DNA of 64,000 nucleotides, from contig NZ_CP144914.1 of the NCBI RefSeq assembly GCF_008014775.2, positions 2,790,001-2,854,000 on the forward strand. Direction: 5' to 3'. The position numbers and the translations under genes were made by a program. Below, piece by piece: positions 1 through 8,149 of the stretch (positions within the stretch are counted from its first letter, which is position 1; each line of letters starts with the position of its first letter). This DNA comes from Alkalicoccus halolimnae. GTDB taxonomy: Bacteria > Bacillota > Bacilli > Bacillales > Salisediminibacteriaceae. Below the pieces are notes generated by a model. The model did no database searches. It was not told where the DNA came from and was given only the letters and a program-made list of their open reading frames with translations.

Positions 1-1070
1 GTATCATAGCTGAACGAAAGCCTTACTGCCTCTGCAGCTCTGTTTCCGGGAAGGTTCATCGCTTTTAACACATGGCTTTCTTCGCCTGCTTTAGAAGCAC
101 AGGCTGACGTAGTAGAAACAAAAATTTCAAACGAAGCAAGTGCCTGCACGATAATTTCCGGCTTCATTCCATTCAAAGAAAAATTCAAAATATGGGGAGC
201 ACGGGAAACCGGGGAGTTGATCGTCACCCCGCGGTAGTCCCGTAATACTTTCTCTATTCGGGCATTCCACCGGCGGAGCTTGTCATTGCCGACCGCTGCT
301 TCTTCAAGTGAGAGACGCAGGGCTCTTGCCATTGCTGCAGCTCCAGCAGTATTTTCCGTACCTGACCGTTTTTTACCTTCCTGCCCCCCGCCGTGAAAAA
401 GAGGATGAAGGTTTCTGCCGTTTCGCACGATCAGCGCCCCAATTCCTTTCACACTGTGAAACTTGTGACCGGATATTGTTAAATAATCAATTCCACTTTC
501 ATACATATCCAGCGGAATTTTACCCGCTCCCTGGACATAGTCCACGTGGTAAAGGACAGATGGATGAGTGCGGAGCATCTTGCCGATCTCTTCTACAGGA
601 TAGATACTTCCTATTTCGTTATTTATATACATAAGTGATACGAGTACGGTATCATGGCGTATCTCTTTTTCAATTTGGGAAACGTGAATATTCCCCTCTG
701 TATCAGGAGAAACGTACGTAATTTCCCATCCCTTCCTTTCCAGTTCTTTCAATGTTTCCAGAACGGAAGGATGTTCAACAGCTGAAGTCACAATATGATT
801 TCCACGGTTTTGGTAAGCCTCCGCTGCACCAGTTAAGGCGAGTACATTCGCTTCTGTTGCTCCCGAAGTAAACACCACTTCTTTTTTGTCAACTCCCAGC
901 AGATCTGCTGTCTGGCTTCTTGCCTGATCGAGCAGCCGCTGAGCCCTGGCTCCTTGCGGATGAAGCGAAGACGGATTGCCAAAATACTGCTCTGAAACAG
1001 CAGTAAAAGTTTTCAATACGCTTGGCCATGGCTGCGTCGTTGCACTATTATCAAAATAAATCATCATCAT
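1..1070 (-). CDS. nifZ: Cysteine desulfurase (NifS/IscS family), 3' end cut by window edge
   Basis: PLP enzyme that takes sulfur from L-cysteine, giving alanine and a persulfide for thiolation or Fe-S chemistry. About 356 codons are visible; the C-terminal end lies off the left edge. Read on the minus strand it starts ATGATGATTTATTTTGAT (MMIYFDNSATTQ), after an AGGAG ribosome site 3 nt upstream of the first ATG. Visible landmarks are the family N-terminus FDNSATT, the PLP-lysine segment SGHKFHSVKGIG (around 450-480) and the mobile-loop active-site cysteine in TSACASKAG (around 85-105), followed by NLPGNRAAEAVRLSFSYD. In B. subtilis the desulfurase beside ezrA is NifZ, which partners with ThiI for 4-thiouridine in tRNA; ThiI would be next, off-window. 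The symbol is inferred from this neighbourhood. It is separated from ezrA by a terminator, so it is probably transcribed separately. Confidence 0.92.
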   Translation of the reverse strand, partial: MMMIYFDNSATTQPWPSVLKTFTAVSEQYFGNPSSLHPQGARAQRLLDQARSQTADLLGVDKKEVVFTSGATEANVLALTGAAEAYQNRGNHIVTSAVEHPSVLETLKELERKGWEITYVSPDTEGNIHVSQIEKEIRHDTVLVSLMYINNEIGSIYPVEEIGKMLRTHPSVLYHVDYVQGAGKIPLDMYESGIDYLTISGHKFHSVKGIGALIVRNGRNLHPLFHGGGQEGKKRSGTENTAGAAAMARALRLSLEEAAVGNDKLRRWNARIEKVLRDYRGVTINSPVSRAPHILNFSLNGMKPEIIVQALASFEIFVSTTSACASKAGEESHVLKAMNLPGNRAAEAVRLSFSYD

Positions 1071-1185
1071 GGCTCCTTTTCCTTCTTTTCAACGAATGAT
1101 CGTACCATATTATAAGCCGTTTGAACAGGGAAAGGAGTTCTTCGTAAATACCTCCTTTTCACAGAGACCAAACTTCCATTGGCCC

Positions 1186-1226
1186 ACAAAAAAATCCTGT
1201 CATGATCATTCCGTCATGACAGGATT
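1186..1226 (-). terminator. Intrinsic terminator of ezrA
   Basis: A perfect 13-bp stem (AATCCTGTCATGA / TCATGACAGGATT) with an 8-nt loop sits 17 bp past the ezrA stop and is followed by a run of seven U on the minus strand. Confidence 0.9.
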
Positions 1227-1242
1227 CAGCCTGTTGTGTCTT

Positions 1243-2931
1243 TTACTTCATATCTTCTTCCTCTATACGGGTAAGAACATTTTTCTCTACCTTTTCAACG
1301 CCGGCTACAGCCAGTTCGAGAGCCTCTTCATAATAGCCCTGCCGGAATCTGTCCTCCGCCTGAAGAAGCAGAATGTTAACTTTATCATTCTGGGTGCGGT
1401 ACCGGTTGCCGTATTGAACGACTCTTTCTGCCGTTGCTGCGTCCGAAAGCATTTTACTGACGGCCCGCTCTGCATGTTCCGTCTGTTGATCGGCATCCGC
1501 AACTGCCTTGCGGACTCCCTCCATATCAATGGGCAGATTGTCGAGCAGCTTCACGGCATAGTAAAGTTTTCTTTCTGCTTCATTTACCTGCTCTTTTGTC
1601 ATATCGGGAATCTTAGGGAGAGAGGAACGTCTCAGCGAACGGCGGACCTGCGTAATTCTTTCCCCGTCTTCTTCAATAATATCTTCAGCATCCAGTTCAT
1701 CCTGACGCAGTTTATCGAAATTAGCCTTAGACTGGTCTATATTCATCTCCAGGGCTGCCCGGTCTTCTTTCCAGACTTCCAGCTGGTTATGAACTTCCAC
1801 ATACGTCATTCTTTTTAAAGCTGCTGCATCTTCCATAGCTGCGAACTGCACTTTTAAAGATTTAAGCCGCTTGAAATCTTCGTTAATTTCAAATTCACTC
1901 GCTGGCGGAAGCTGGTAGCGCAGTTTGATCACTTCCATTTCCTGCACAAGCTGCTGAAGTCGTTCAGGAATAGCATTTAAAAGCCTTTTCTGTTCAGTAA
2001 ATTCTTTTTCCACATCGTTACGGGTCAACGCTTCCTGTTCCAGCTTATCAAATAAATCGCTTATCGTTGCTTCCACCTGGTTCACTACTTCCTGCGCTTG
2101 TTCGAGCTGAAGTTCATGAAGCGATGCTTCAGCAGCACGGCACCGCTCGTGGAGAATCGGTGACAGATCATTATCTGCATAAAGATGAACTGGAAAGCCA
2201 TTCTGAGCCATTTCATTCATGCCGGCTTCCAGTTCTTCTATTTGTTCAGGCAGATCCTGCTGGACATAGCTTAGTCTCTCCGGAACTTCTTCCATCATAA
2301 AGCCAAGTCCGGCAAGCACTTCTCTGATGTTAACAAGCGTCGATTGGGCCTCAAAGTAATCCCCTCTTTCTGTTTGAGCCGAAAATTCCTCAAACAGCTT
2401 TTCCGCTTTTTCCATCTCGATCTCAAGAGCCCCTGCAGCACCGCCATAGGAATGTTTTTCCTCCCACAGCTTCTTCTGCAGTTCCCCATACTGGGCAGTC
2501 AGCTCAGTGCTTTCCCGGCGGTTCGTTTCTTCGCTGTTTACAAGCTCATGAACTTCTCCAATGAGAGAATCAATGTGTCTTTCAATTTCGTCCAGCGCTT
2601 TTTTGATGCCTTTCAATTCCTGCTGGGCTTTAGGAAAACGGTAACGGTTAGAAGTCTCTTCCACCTCAACCAGCTTTTCTTCAATATAAGGGAACTGAAC
2701 CTTAAGAAGCTGATTCCATTCTCCCCTCCACTGCTCAAACCGCTCTTCGGTTTCTCCGGAGAGCCTCATCTCTTTGACCCGCGCCAGTTCTTCCGGTACC
2801 GGCCGGTTCATTAATTCTGTTTTCCTGATTCCCATTTTGTCTACATCTCTGTAAATCTGTTTTCTTGACCACGCACCGTAAATCACAACTATGATCAGCA
2901 GTGCAATGATGGTGTATAATACGTAGCTCAT
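1243..2931 (-). CDS. ezrA: Septation ring formation regulator EzrA
   Basis: Membrane-anchored negative regulator of FtsZ ring assembly that also helps deliver PBP1 to the septum in Bacillus. The product is 562 residues, the usual EzrA length. It has one N-terminal transmembrane helix (about residues 4-21, IIALLIIVVIYGAW) followed by a basic turn (SRKQIYRD) and then entirely charged coiled-coil helices, matching the spectrin-like cytoplasmic repeats of the family. The conserved EzrA opening after the helix (Asn-Arg-Pro/Ser, GETEERFEQWR.EW) is visible. I chose ATG at 2931 because GGAGGAGGT lies just upstream. The frame extends 28 codons further up, but that extension would be hydrophilic and lacks a ribosome site. 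hisJ is divergent upstream, as in B. subtilis. Confidence 0.95.
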   Translation of the reverse strand: MSYVLYTIIALLIIVVIYGAWSRKQIYRDVDKMGIRKTELMNRPVPEELARVKEMRLSGETEERFEQWRGEWNQLLKVQFPYIEEKLVEVEETSNRYRFPKAQQELKGIKKALDEIERHIDSLIGEVHELVNSEETNRRESTELTAQYGELQKKLWEEKHSYGGAAGALEIEMEKAEKLFEEFSAQTERGDYFEAQSTLVNIREVLAGLGFMMEEVPERLSYVQQDLPEQIEELEAGMNEMAQNGFPVHLYADNDLSPILHERCRAAEASLHELQLEQAQEVVNQVEATISDLFDKLEQEALTRNDVEKEFTEQKRLLNAIPERLQQLVQEMEVIKLRYQLPPASEFEINEDFKRLKSLKVQFAAMEDAAALKRMTYVEVHNQLEVWKEDRAALEMNIDQSKANFDKLRQDELDAEDIIEEDGERITQVRRSLRRSSLPKIPDMTKEQVNEAERKLYYAVKLLDNLPIDMEGVRKAVADADQQTEHAERAVSKMLSDAATAERVVQYGNRYRTQNDKVNILLLQAEDRFRQGYYEEALELAVAGVEKVEKNVLTRIEEEDMK

Positions 2932-2981
2932 TCGGACCTCCTCCACCTGCGCAGCAAGCAAATAATGCTTTGACGCCGGCA

Positions 2982-3010
2982 TTGACGTTGTATATGTATA
3001 TGTGCATAAT
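2982..3010 (+). promoter_or_regulatory. Sigma-A-type promoter upstream of hisJ
   Basis: TTGACG, a 17-bp spacer and CATAAT lie about 130 bp upstream of hisJ in the divergent ezrA/hisJ gap. The match to sigma-A consensus is good at both boxes and spacing is optimal. Inferred from sequence only. Confidence 0.6.
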
Positions 3011-3141
3011 GACACACAGATATTACTCTATTCTCTATCTTATCATGACACAGCTGAATTGGAATAATATATTATATAATTTCTTTATTTCTTACAAACA
3101 TTTCATAAATTACATTTTTTTCATAGGAAAGGAAGATCAGT

Positions 3142-3942
3142 ATGCTTCACGACGGCCATGTTCATTCTCCTTTTTGTCCGCACGGTTCCAAAGACAGTCT
3201 CGATTCCTACGTCGAAAAGGCTGCCGCAAGAGGTCTGAAATCAATCACTTTCACGGAACACGCTCCTCTGCCGGAAAGATTTATCGATCCTGTTCCAGAG
3301 CAGGACAGTTCCATGGACAGACAGGTTCTCGACGAATACCTGCGTGCTGTAGAAACTGTCAAAGAAAAGTATAAAAATATCATTGAAATCCGCACCGGTC
3401 TGGAAATTGATTATATTGAAGGATTTGAAAAAGAAACGACTGATTTTCTGAACGAGATCGGCCCGTTTCTGGATGACGCGATTCTATCTGTTCATTTTCT
3501 CAAAACGAAAAAGGGGTATGTCTGTATCGACTTTGATGAGCATGCTTTCCAGCGCTTCGCTGAAGACTGCGGATCTTTAAAAGCAGCCTATGAAGCTTAT
3601 TATGACGCGGTCGAAAAATCAATTAAGACAGACCTGGGTCTCTATAAACCGAAGCGGATCGGCCATATGACTCTCGTCCATAAATTTAAAAAACTTTTTC
3701 CTGCCGGATTCGACGACACCCCCCTTATCAGAAGTATACTCGATGCTGCCCTGAAGTATCAGGTCTCTTTAGACATAAATACAGCAGGAATACGAAAAAT
3801 GCACTGCGGGGAACCCTATCCTCCACTTCCCGTTATTAAGGAAGCTTTCTCAAGAGGTATTCCACTTATGTACGGATCGGATGCCCACATGAGCTCTGAC
3901 GTTGGAAAGGATTACGAAACAGTCGCTCCATTTTTAAAATAG
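3142..3942 (+). CDS. hisJ: Histidinol-phosphatase, PHP type
   Basis: Removes phosphate from L-histidinol phosphate, the penultimate step of histidine synthesis, in the cytoplasm. The 266-residue product has the PHP metal-site signature near its N-terminus (DGHVH, with H6 and H8, then CPHG), the FTEHAP motif (E39-H40) and the C-terminal GSDAH metal-binding motif. The overall length matches B. subtilis HisJ/YtvP (268). The start ATG at 3142 follows AAAGGA at 8 nt. It stands alone here, apart from the main his operon, as in B. subtilis where it also neighbours ezrA. Other PHP enzymes share the metal motifs, but the length, the GLKSITFTEHAPLPERF segment and the synteny favour HisJ. Confidence 0.93.
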   Translation: MLHDGHVHSPFCPHGSKDSLDSYVEKAAARGLKSITFTEHAPLPERFIDPVPEQDSSMDRQVLDEYLRAVETVKEKYKNIIEIRTGLEIDYIEGFEKETTDFLNEIGPFLDDAILSVHFLKTKKGYVCIDFDEHAFQRFAEDCGSLKAAYEAYYDAVEKSIKTDLGLYKPKRIGHMTLVHKFKKLFPAGFDDTPLIRSILDAALKYQVSLDINTAGIRKMHCGEPYPPLPVIKEAFSRGIPLMYGSDAHMSSDVGKDYETVAPFLK

Positions 3943-4207
3943 GCTGTATATGGTGAACTTATTTATAACTCTCTCTGCCTTCTGCCGTCTTTGGTTCACC
4001 GGGGACGGAGGTCCGGCCTCAGCAGATCCCTTCTCCCCGCAGAACGGATCTTCGGATCTTTGGCTCTCCCTGTCTTCTTCTACAGCCGGGACATTAAAAA
4101 CTTGTGGATGCAGATCAGCTGCAGCGAAGTTTCCGTATACCAAGCCCGGAAACTCCCGGGAATACTTAATCGCCGGGCTCCGTTCCTTCCCGTTTGGAAG
4201 AAACCTG
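3943..4207. other. Intergenic region with a degenerate dispersed-repeat copy
   Basis: No gene is seen in the gap between hisJ and ytsP. Positions about 3995-4070 (GGTCCGGCCTCAGCAGATCC, then GGATCTTCGGATC) resemble a decayed copy of the family A repeat found at 14550. Positions about 4115-4165 carry GAAGTTTCCGTAT and CCGGAAACTCCCGGG, short motifs also seen at the ends of other repeat copies in this window. No terminator with a U run was recognised after hisJ. Confidence 0.4.
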
Positions 4208-4216
4208 TGATATACT
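4208..4216 (+). promoter_or_regulatory. Extended -10 promoter of ytsP
   Basis: TGATATACT (TGn plus TATACT) lies about 33 bp upstream of the ytsP start. No good -35 box is present at the right distance, as is common for extended -10 promoters. Confidence 0.5.
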
Positions 4217-4248
4217 TTCGAAAATAACTTTTAAAGGATGGATGTTCC

Positions 4249-4716
4249 ATGGCGCAGTCCTCAGCCCTAAAAGACCAATATAATCTGCTTGGAAAACAGC
4301 TTGATGCTCTTCTCGAAGGAGAACACGACACTATTGCCAACTTAAGCAACGCTTCTGCTTTATTGAATCAGTTTTTAGACGAAGTGAACTGGACAGGGTT
4401 TTACCTCTGGAAAAACGACGAATTAATTCTCGGTCCTTTTCAAGGAAATCCGGCCTGTGTCCACATCGCTTATGGAAAAGGAGTGTGCGGAACTGCAGTC
4501 AAGGATAGAGAGACGAAGCGTGTAGCCGATGTCCACGCTTTTCCCGGTCATATCGCATGTGATGCTGCTTCTAATTCTGAAATTGTCGTCCCTCTTTTCA
4601 AAGATGGGGAAGTTTTTGGAGTGCTTGATATCGACAGTCCTCTTAAGGAGCGATTTACAGAAGAAGATCAGCAGGGCATAGAAGCTTTTGCACAAATACT
4701 CGAAAAGCATCTGTAG
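4249..4716 (+). CDS. ytsP: GAF-domain free methionine-(R)-sulfoxide reductase (YtsP-like)
   Basis: Single GAF domain of 155 residues. Cysteines C70, C80 and C104 (segments PACVHIA, GVCGTA, HIACDA) have exactly the 10- and 24-residue spacing of the three catalytic cysteines of E. coli fRMsr (C84, C94, C118). This supports reduction of free methionine-R-sulfoxide via a thioredoxin-regenerated disulfide, rather than a cyclic-nucleotide sensor role. The start ATG at 4249 follows AAAGGATGG. The gene lies between hisJ and rpsD, as ytsP does in B. subtilis. The function is inferred from cysteine conservation and family knowledge. Confidence 0.9.
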   Translation: MAQSSALKDQYNLLGKQLDALLEGEHDTIANLSNASALLNQFLDEVNWTGFYLWKNDELILGPFQGNPACVHIAYGKGVCGTAVKDRETKRVADVHAFPGHIACDAASNSEIVVPLFKDGEVFGVLDIDSPLKERFTEEDQQGIEAFAQILEKHL

Positions 4717-4946
4717 ACTATCCGCCGCCTGTTTTACCTGCCGGCTGAACAGGTCAACCGATTCTTCTTTTCTGGATGATTTTCTTTTCGACCTCTACTC
4801 TATGTTCTTTTCTGCTTTCCCTGGCGGAGCTTTTCCGAGGGGCTCGTTTTCAGCTGTCTTTAGAGAAACCGCCCTTTTCCGCGGCTGGGGAAGCAGAATA
4901 AACTGCTCCGCTCCAGTTCTCAATACTTAAACTCTGTATAATTAAC

Positions 4947-4975
4947 TTGACTTCTCCTGCTGAAATCGATATACT
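4947..4975 (+). promoter_or_regulatory. Strong sigma-A promoter of rpsD
   Basis: TTGACT, a 17-bp spacer and TATACT form a near-consensus promoter about 187 bp upstream of the rpsD start, implying a long 5' leader. Confidence 0.85.
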
Positions 4976-4981
4976 GGAATT

Positions 4982-5161
4982 TGTGCAAATAGGGCAGCCT
5001 GCGTAAACGGCTTGCAGTTCATTTCATTCCCGCATATGATCGAGGGGTATTGTGTAACCTCCAGCTGTCGAGGCGAAAGTACCTAAAATGAAATGTCTGG
5101 AAGATCAGGATTACGATCTGTTTATTTCACTAAATTATTTATATATTTAGGAGGATTTACT
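4982..5161 (+). promoter_or_regulatory. rpsD leader, probable ribosomal protein S4 autoregulatory RNA
   Basis: The ~180-nt untranslated leader between the rpsD promoter and start can close through a perfect 9-bp helix, CATTTCATT (5020-5028) with AATGAAATG (5087-5095). This encloses a compact structured core (GAGGGGTATTGTGTAACCTC, CGAGGCGAAAG). S4 is known to repress its own mRNA through the rpsD leader in B. subtilis. That this leader does the same is inference from position and structure; no alignment was run. Confidence 0.65.
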
Positions 5162-5764
5162 ATGTCTCGATACACAGGACCAAGTTGGAAAATCTCCCGT
5201 CGACTGGGAATTTCTCTAAGCGGCACGGGCAAAGAGCTTCAAAAGCGTCCATACGGCCCAGGCCAGCACGGACCTAACTCCCGCAAGAAGAACACAGAAT
5301 ACGGTACTCAGCTTCAGGAAAAGCAGAAGCTCCGCTACCTTTATGGAATGACTGAGCGTCAATTCCACCGCGTTTTTGAAATTGCAGGCAAGCGCGAAGG
5401 TAAGCACGGTGAAAACTTCATGATTCTTCTTGAATCCCGTCTCGATAACCTCGTTTATCGTCTCGGCCTGGCACGTACACGCCGACAGGCTCGTCAGATC
5501 GTAAACCACGGTCACGTAACTGTAGACGGCGGCCGGGTGGATATCCCATCTTACCGCGTTGTACCTGGTCAGAAGATTTCTCTTAGAGAGAAATCCCAGA
5601 ATATGGATATCATTAAAGAAGCAGTAGAAGTTAACGACTTTGTACCTGCCTATCTTGAGTTTGACGCTGATAAAATGGAAGGAACGTTCACACGTCTTCC
5701 AGAGCGTTCTGAACTCCCTGCAGAAATTAACGAACCACTTATCGTTGAATGGTATTCCCGTTAA
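5162..5764 (+). CDS. rpsD: 30S ribosomal protein S4
   Basis: Primary 16S rRNA-binding protein that nucleates assembly of the 30S body. The 200 residues align by eye over their whole length with B. subtilis S4 ([67 protein letters not shown]). The S4 RNA-binding fold covers about residues 90-155. It is the cysteine-free (zinc-independent) type. I use ATG at 5162, preceded by TTAGGAGGATTTACT; the open frame reaches 5093, but the extra 23 codons are leader RNA. The gene is monocistronic between its own promoter and terminator. Confidence 0.99.
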   Translation: MSRYTGPSWKISRRLGISLSGTGKELQKRPYGPGQHGPNSRKKNTEYGTQLQEKQKLRYLYGMTERQFHRVFEIAGKREGKHGENFMILLESRLDNLVYRLGLARTRRQARQIVNHGHVTVDGGRVDIPSYRVVPGQKISLREKSQNMDIIKEAVEVNDFVPAYLEFDADKMEGTFTRLPERSELPAEINEPLIVEWYSR

Positions 5765-5795
5765 TAAAAGCATTTTGGGTGAAAACCGAATTAAC

Positions 5796-5837
5796 AAAAA
5801 AGATTCCCTGTCCATTTATTGGCAGGGAATCTTTTTT
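5796..5837 (+). terminator. Intrinsic terminator of rpsD
   Basis: A perfect 15-bp stem, AAAAAAGATTCCCTG paired with CAGGGAATCTTTTTT, with a 12-nt loop, lies 31 bp after the rpsD stop. Confidence 0.95.
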
Positions 5838-5951
5838 GTTATACAAGCTGCATTCCCGGAGACGTATCTCCGCCGCGGCCGGGATCATATCAATAGAAAG
5901 CCTGATAAACTCCGCCCATGCAGCTGAACAGCGCAAAATATTCCTATACTC

Positions 5952-5992
5952 AAAAAGGCCTTCAAGACAGAGTTCGTCCTGAAGGCCTTTTC
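5952..5992 (-). terminator. Terminator downstream of the BCCT carrier unit
   Basis: AAAAGGCCTTCA and TGAAGGCCTTTT form a long stem, extended by a GAC/GTC pair beyond a mismatch, around a short loop. U runs occur on both strands, so it may also act as a backup for rpsD. Confidence 0.85.
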
Positions 5993-6019
5993 TGTGCACA
6001 AACGTGCTGAGCGTCATTT

Positions 6020-6223
6020 TTAATGATTATACTTATAAAGAACTTCCACTGCTTCTTCGGCAGCATCTTCTTTAGACTCGCTTCTGCGGAATACTCCACG
6101 GCTCTGTTCCTCTGCCAGCTCTATTACATAAACCCAGTACAATTCCCCTTCTTTCCAGGATTCTACTGCAAAGCGGCGCTTTTCTTTAATATAAATTTCT
6201 CTGCTGGATGCAAACTTTTCCAA
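6020..6223 (-). CDS. Small uncharacterised protein (67 aa)
   Basis: I do not recognise this family. The product is charged and soluble, with no signal peptide or membrane helix. It reads as a small beta-sheet-plus-helix protein: RRFAVESWKEGELYWVYVIELAEE suggests two strands and EDAAEEAVEVLYKYNH a terminal helix. A GTG at 6232 is possible, but AGGAGGTGA overlaps it. The same ribosome site is 5 nt from TTG at 6223, which I therefore prefer. It starts 38 bp after the BCCT gene stop on the same strand and precedes a strong terminator, so it probably shares that transcript. A link to osmolyte transport is only contextual. Confidence 0.65.
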   Translation of the reverse strand: MEKFASSREIYIKEKRRFAVESWKEGELYWVYVIELAEEQSRGVFRRSESKEDAAEEAVEVLYKYNH

Positions 6224-6261
6224 TCCTTTCACCTCCTCTTGTTAATACACGTTTATACCGG

Positions 6262-7830
6262 TTATTTTCTCACGTTATTAAGCCACGCTTTATCCTGATT
6301 CATCATCTTTATAGCAGCGTAAATCGTCAGAAATTGTATGATGATAATCGGCAGACCGAGAAGCCCTGAAACAACTTCAAGCGGTTCCAGCCCGCCGATT
6401 CTCATTAAAATTAAAGCGAAAGTTGTAATTATACCGGCTACAATGATTCTCAGGAATTTAGAAGGTTCATTCTTACTCATATCTTTCGTACTTGTATAAG
6501 CTGCAATTGTATACGTTGTAGAGTCCAGCGTCGTCGTCAAGAATATCATGGCGACAACGATAAATACTCCAAGCGCAATCTGTGGAAATGGCAGCGTTGA
6601 TAAAATTTCCGGAATAACGGACATGCGCTCCTGTTCTTGTACGAGTTCAAGTACCGGTACTTCACCGGTTAAATAACGGTAGACTCCCAGGCCTCCAAGG
6701 ACACCGGTTGCTAACCAGGAAAGCAGTGTCGGAGCCAGAAGATACGTAAGTATCATTTCTTTTATCGTCCGCCCCTGGGATATTTTCGCGGCAAAAATAC
6801 TATGGAGCATTGCCCAGGTAGCACTGTATGCGAACCAGAAGACTGTATTTGTCTGGATATGGCTTGCTTCTCCTGTACCCAGGGATTCCGTATACAACGA
6901 CATATCGATATAATTATTCAGTAAAAAGGCAATAGAATCTGTAAAATAATCGAGAATAAATACCCCTGGGCCCGCGGTCATAATAAAGAGGGCGAATCCA
7001 CCAGCCAGATACATATTAAATTTACTCAGTCGTTTTATACCCTTTTCGATCCCTACGTAAGCACTCATAGAAAAAAGCAGAACCCAGATAACGGTAATAA
7101 TCAATGTTAACCCAAACGTGACTTCAAGATTGAAAAGCGCTGAAAGGTTATGTGTGACTATCGGTGTCCCCAGCCCCAGTGTGACTGCAGCTCCTGCAAG
7201 AATACTTATCAGGAAAATAACATCCAGAAATTTTCCTCCTGCTCCATCTGTAAAGCGGTCGCCAAAAATACAGCGGCATGCTTCGGAAATTCTCATCAGT
7301 GGACGTTTTCTGACATGAAGAATATACGCCATTGCTGGTGCTACCATAACAAATATAGCAAACACTTGAAAGCTCCAGAGAAACATACTGTAGGCATTTC
7401 CCCACAGCAGCGCTTCTGATGAGCCCGGTTCTACCCCGATCGGCGGGTCATTCGCTACGGAAGTCCACTGCAGCATGCCTGTACGCATGATCGTGGAACC
7501 TACTCCCATCGCTATCAGTATAGAGGAATATTCAAATAAGTTAAATCTCGGCTTCTCTGCCGGATCACCAAGAACGACCTGACCGTATTTGGAAAAGGAA
7601 AGGTACAGCCCCGCTCCTACAAGGACAATTCCATACCATAAATATCCCCAGCTGAACACTTCAAGAATCTGATCAAAAACTGCATTCAGGATACTGATCG
7701 CCTGCGCTTCATTTGCTGCTAAAGGATAACTCATCGCCGCCATAATAATTACTGCAGGAACTAATATTCTGTAATCTATTAATTCTCCTTTACTGGTTGG
7801 TGTAGTATTATTGTTTCTTTCTTCACTCAC
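6262..7830 (-). CDS. BCCT-family secondary transporter (betaine/carnitine/choline type)
   Basis: Integral membrane carrier of 522 residues with about 12 transmembrane segments, in the size range of BCCT proteins such as OpuD. Family features seen are SRGRTI-like ISQGRTIKEM after the eighth helix, a STTYTIAAYTS helix-10 segment and repeated GVGSTIMRTG-like glycine motifs. GTG at 7830 is used as start because GGAGGAGGG lies 7 nt upstream; the frame runs 21 codons further up without a ribosome site. The aromatic WxxxYWxWWxxW box that binds quaternary ammonium compounds in classic members is replaced by FWFAYSATWAMLH, so glycine betaine may not be the substrate. Substrate unknown; family assignment confident. 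Confidence 0.88.
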   Translation of the reverse strand: MSEERNNNTTPTSKGELIDYRILVPAVIIMAAMSYPLAANEAQAISILNAVFDQILEVFSWGYLWYGIVLVGAGLYLSFSKYGQVVLGDPAEKPRFNLFEYSSILIAMGVGSTIMRTGMLQWTSVANDPPIGVEPGSSEALLWGNAYSMFLWSFQVFAIFVMVAPAMAYILHVRKRPLMRISEACRCIFGDRFTDGAGGKFLDVIFLISILAGAAVTLGLGTPIVTHNLSALFNLEVTFGLTLIITVIWVLLFSMSAYVGIEKGIKRLSKFNMYLAGGFALFIMTAGPGVFILDYFTDSIAFLLNNYIDMSLYTESLGTGEASHIQTNTVFWFAYSATWAMLHSIFAAKISQGRTIKEMILTYLLAPTLLSWLATGVLGGLGVYRYLTGEVPVLELVQEQERMSVIPEILSTLPFPQIALGVFIVVAMIFLTTTLDSTTYTIAAYTSTKDMSKNEPSKFLRIIVAGIITTFALILMRIGGLEPLEVVSGLLGLPIIIIQFLTIYAAIKMMNQDKAWLNNVRK

Positions 7831-8081
7831 TGTTTGACCCTCCTCCTGGCAAGAATGTCTTCTTTTTAGCATTACCCTTTTTATTGTCAGCAAAACTTTT
7901 TCACTTTTATAAAAATAATCTATAAATATAGGTATTTTGATAAGGTATAAATATTAGTTTATATAACAAGAAAAAAGCAAGCATCTACCAACCGCACAGG
8001 AACAGAACGTTTAAATTTCAATGCTGAAAATCAGCCGCTGCGATGCCGCTCGTGGCTGCGGCCGGTTCAATGATTTACAAT
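7831..8081. other. AT-rich intergenic region upstream of the BCCT gene
   Basis: No gene is seen between the BCCT start and the tyrS terminator. The first 100 bp (about 7895-7975) are very AT-rich and probably hold the carrier's promoter, but I could not assign boxes with confidence. Positions about 8031-8066 contain several CGCTG/GCAGC-type inverted repeats. Confidence 0.4.
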
Positions 8082-8120
8082 AAAAAACAGCGGCATGGCA
8101 GAATTCTGCCACACCGCTTT
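8082..8120 (-). terminator. Intrinsic terminator of tyrS
   Basis: AGCGG..TGGCAGAATTCTGCCA..CCGCT forms a long near-perfect hairpin centred on GAATTC, followed by six U on the minus strand, 30 bp past the tyrS stop. Confidence 0.9.
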
Positions 8121-8149
8121 CTATTTGCAAATTTTCTATATGATTACAA

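Noticed and set aside
2932..3015. 28-codon N-terminal extension of EzrA
   Set aside because: It would place a hydrophilic stretch before the membrane anchor; GGAGGAGGT fits ATG 2931.
5216..5815. 199-codon minus-strand ORF opposite rpsD
   Set aside because: rpsD is certain on the plus strand; the antisense frame has no ribosome site and an unlikely composition.
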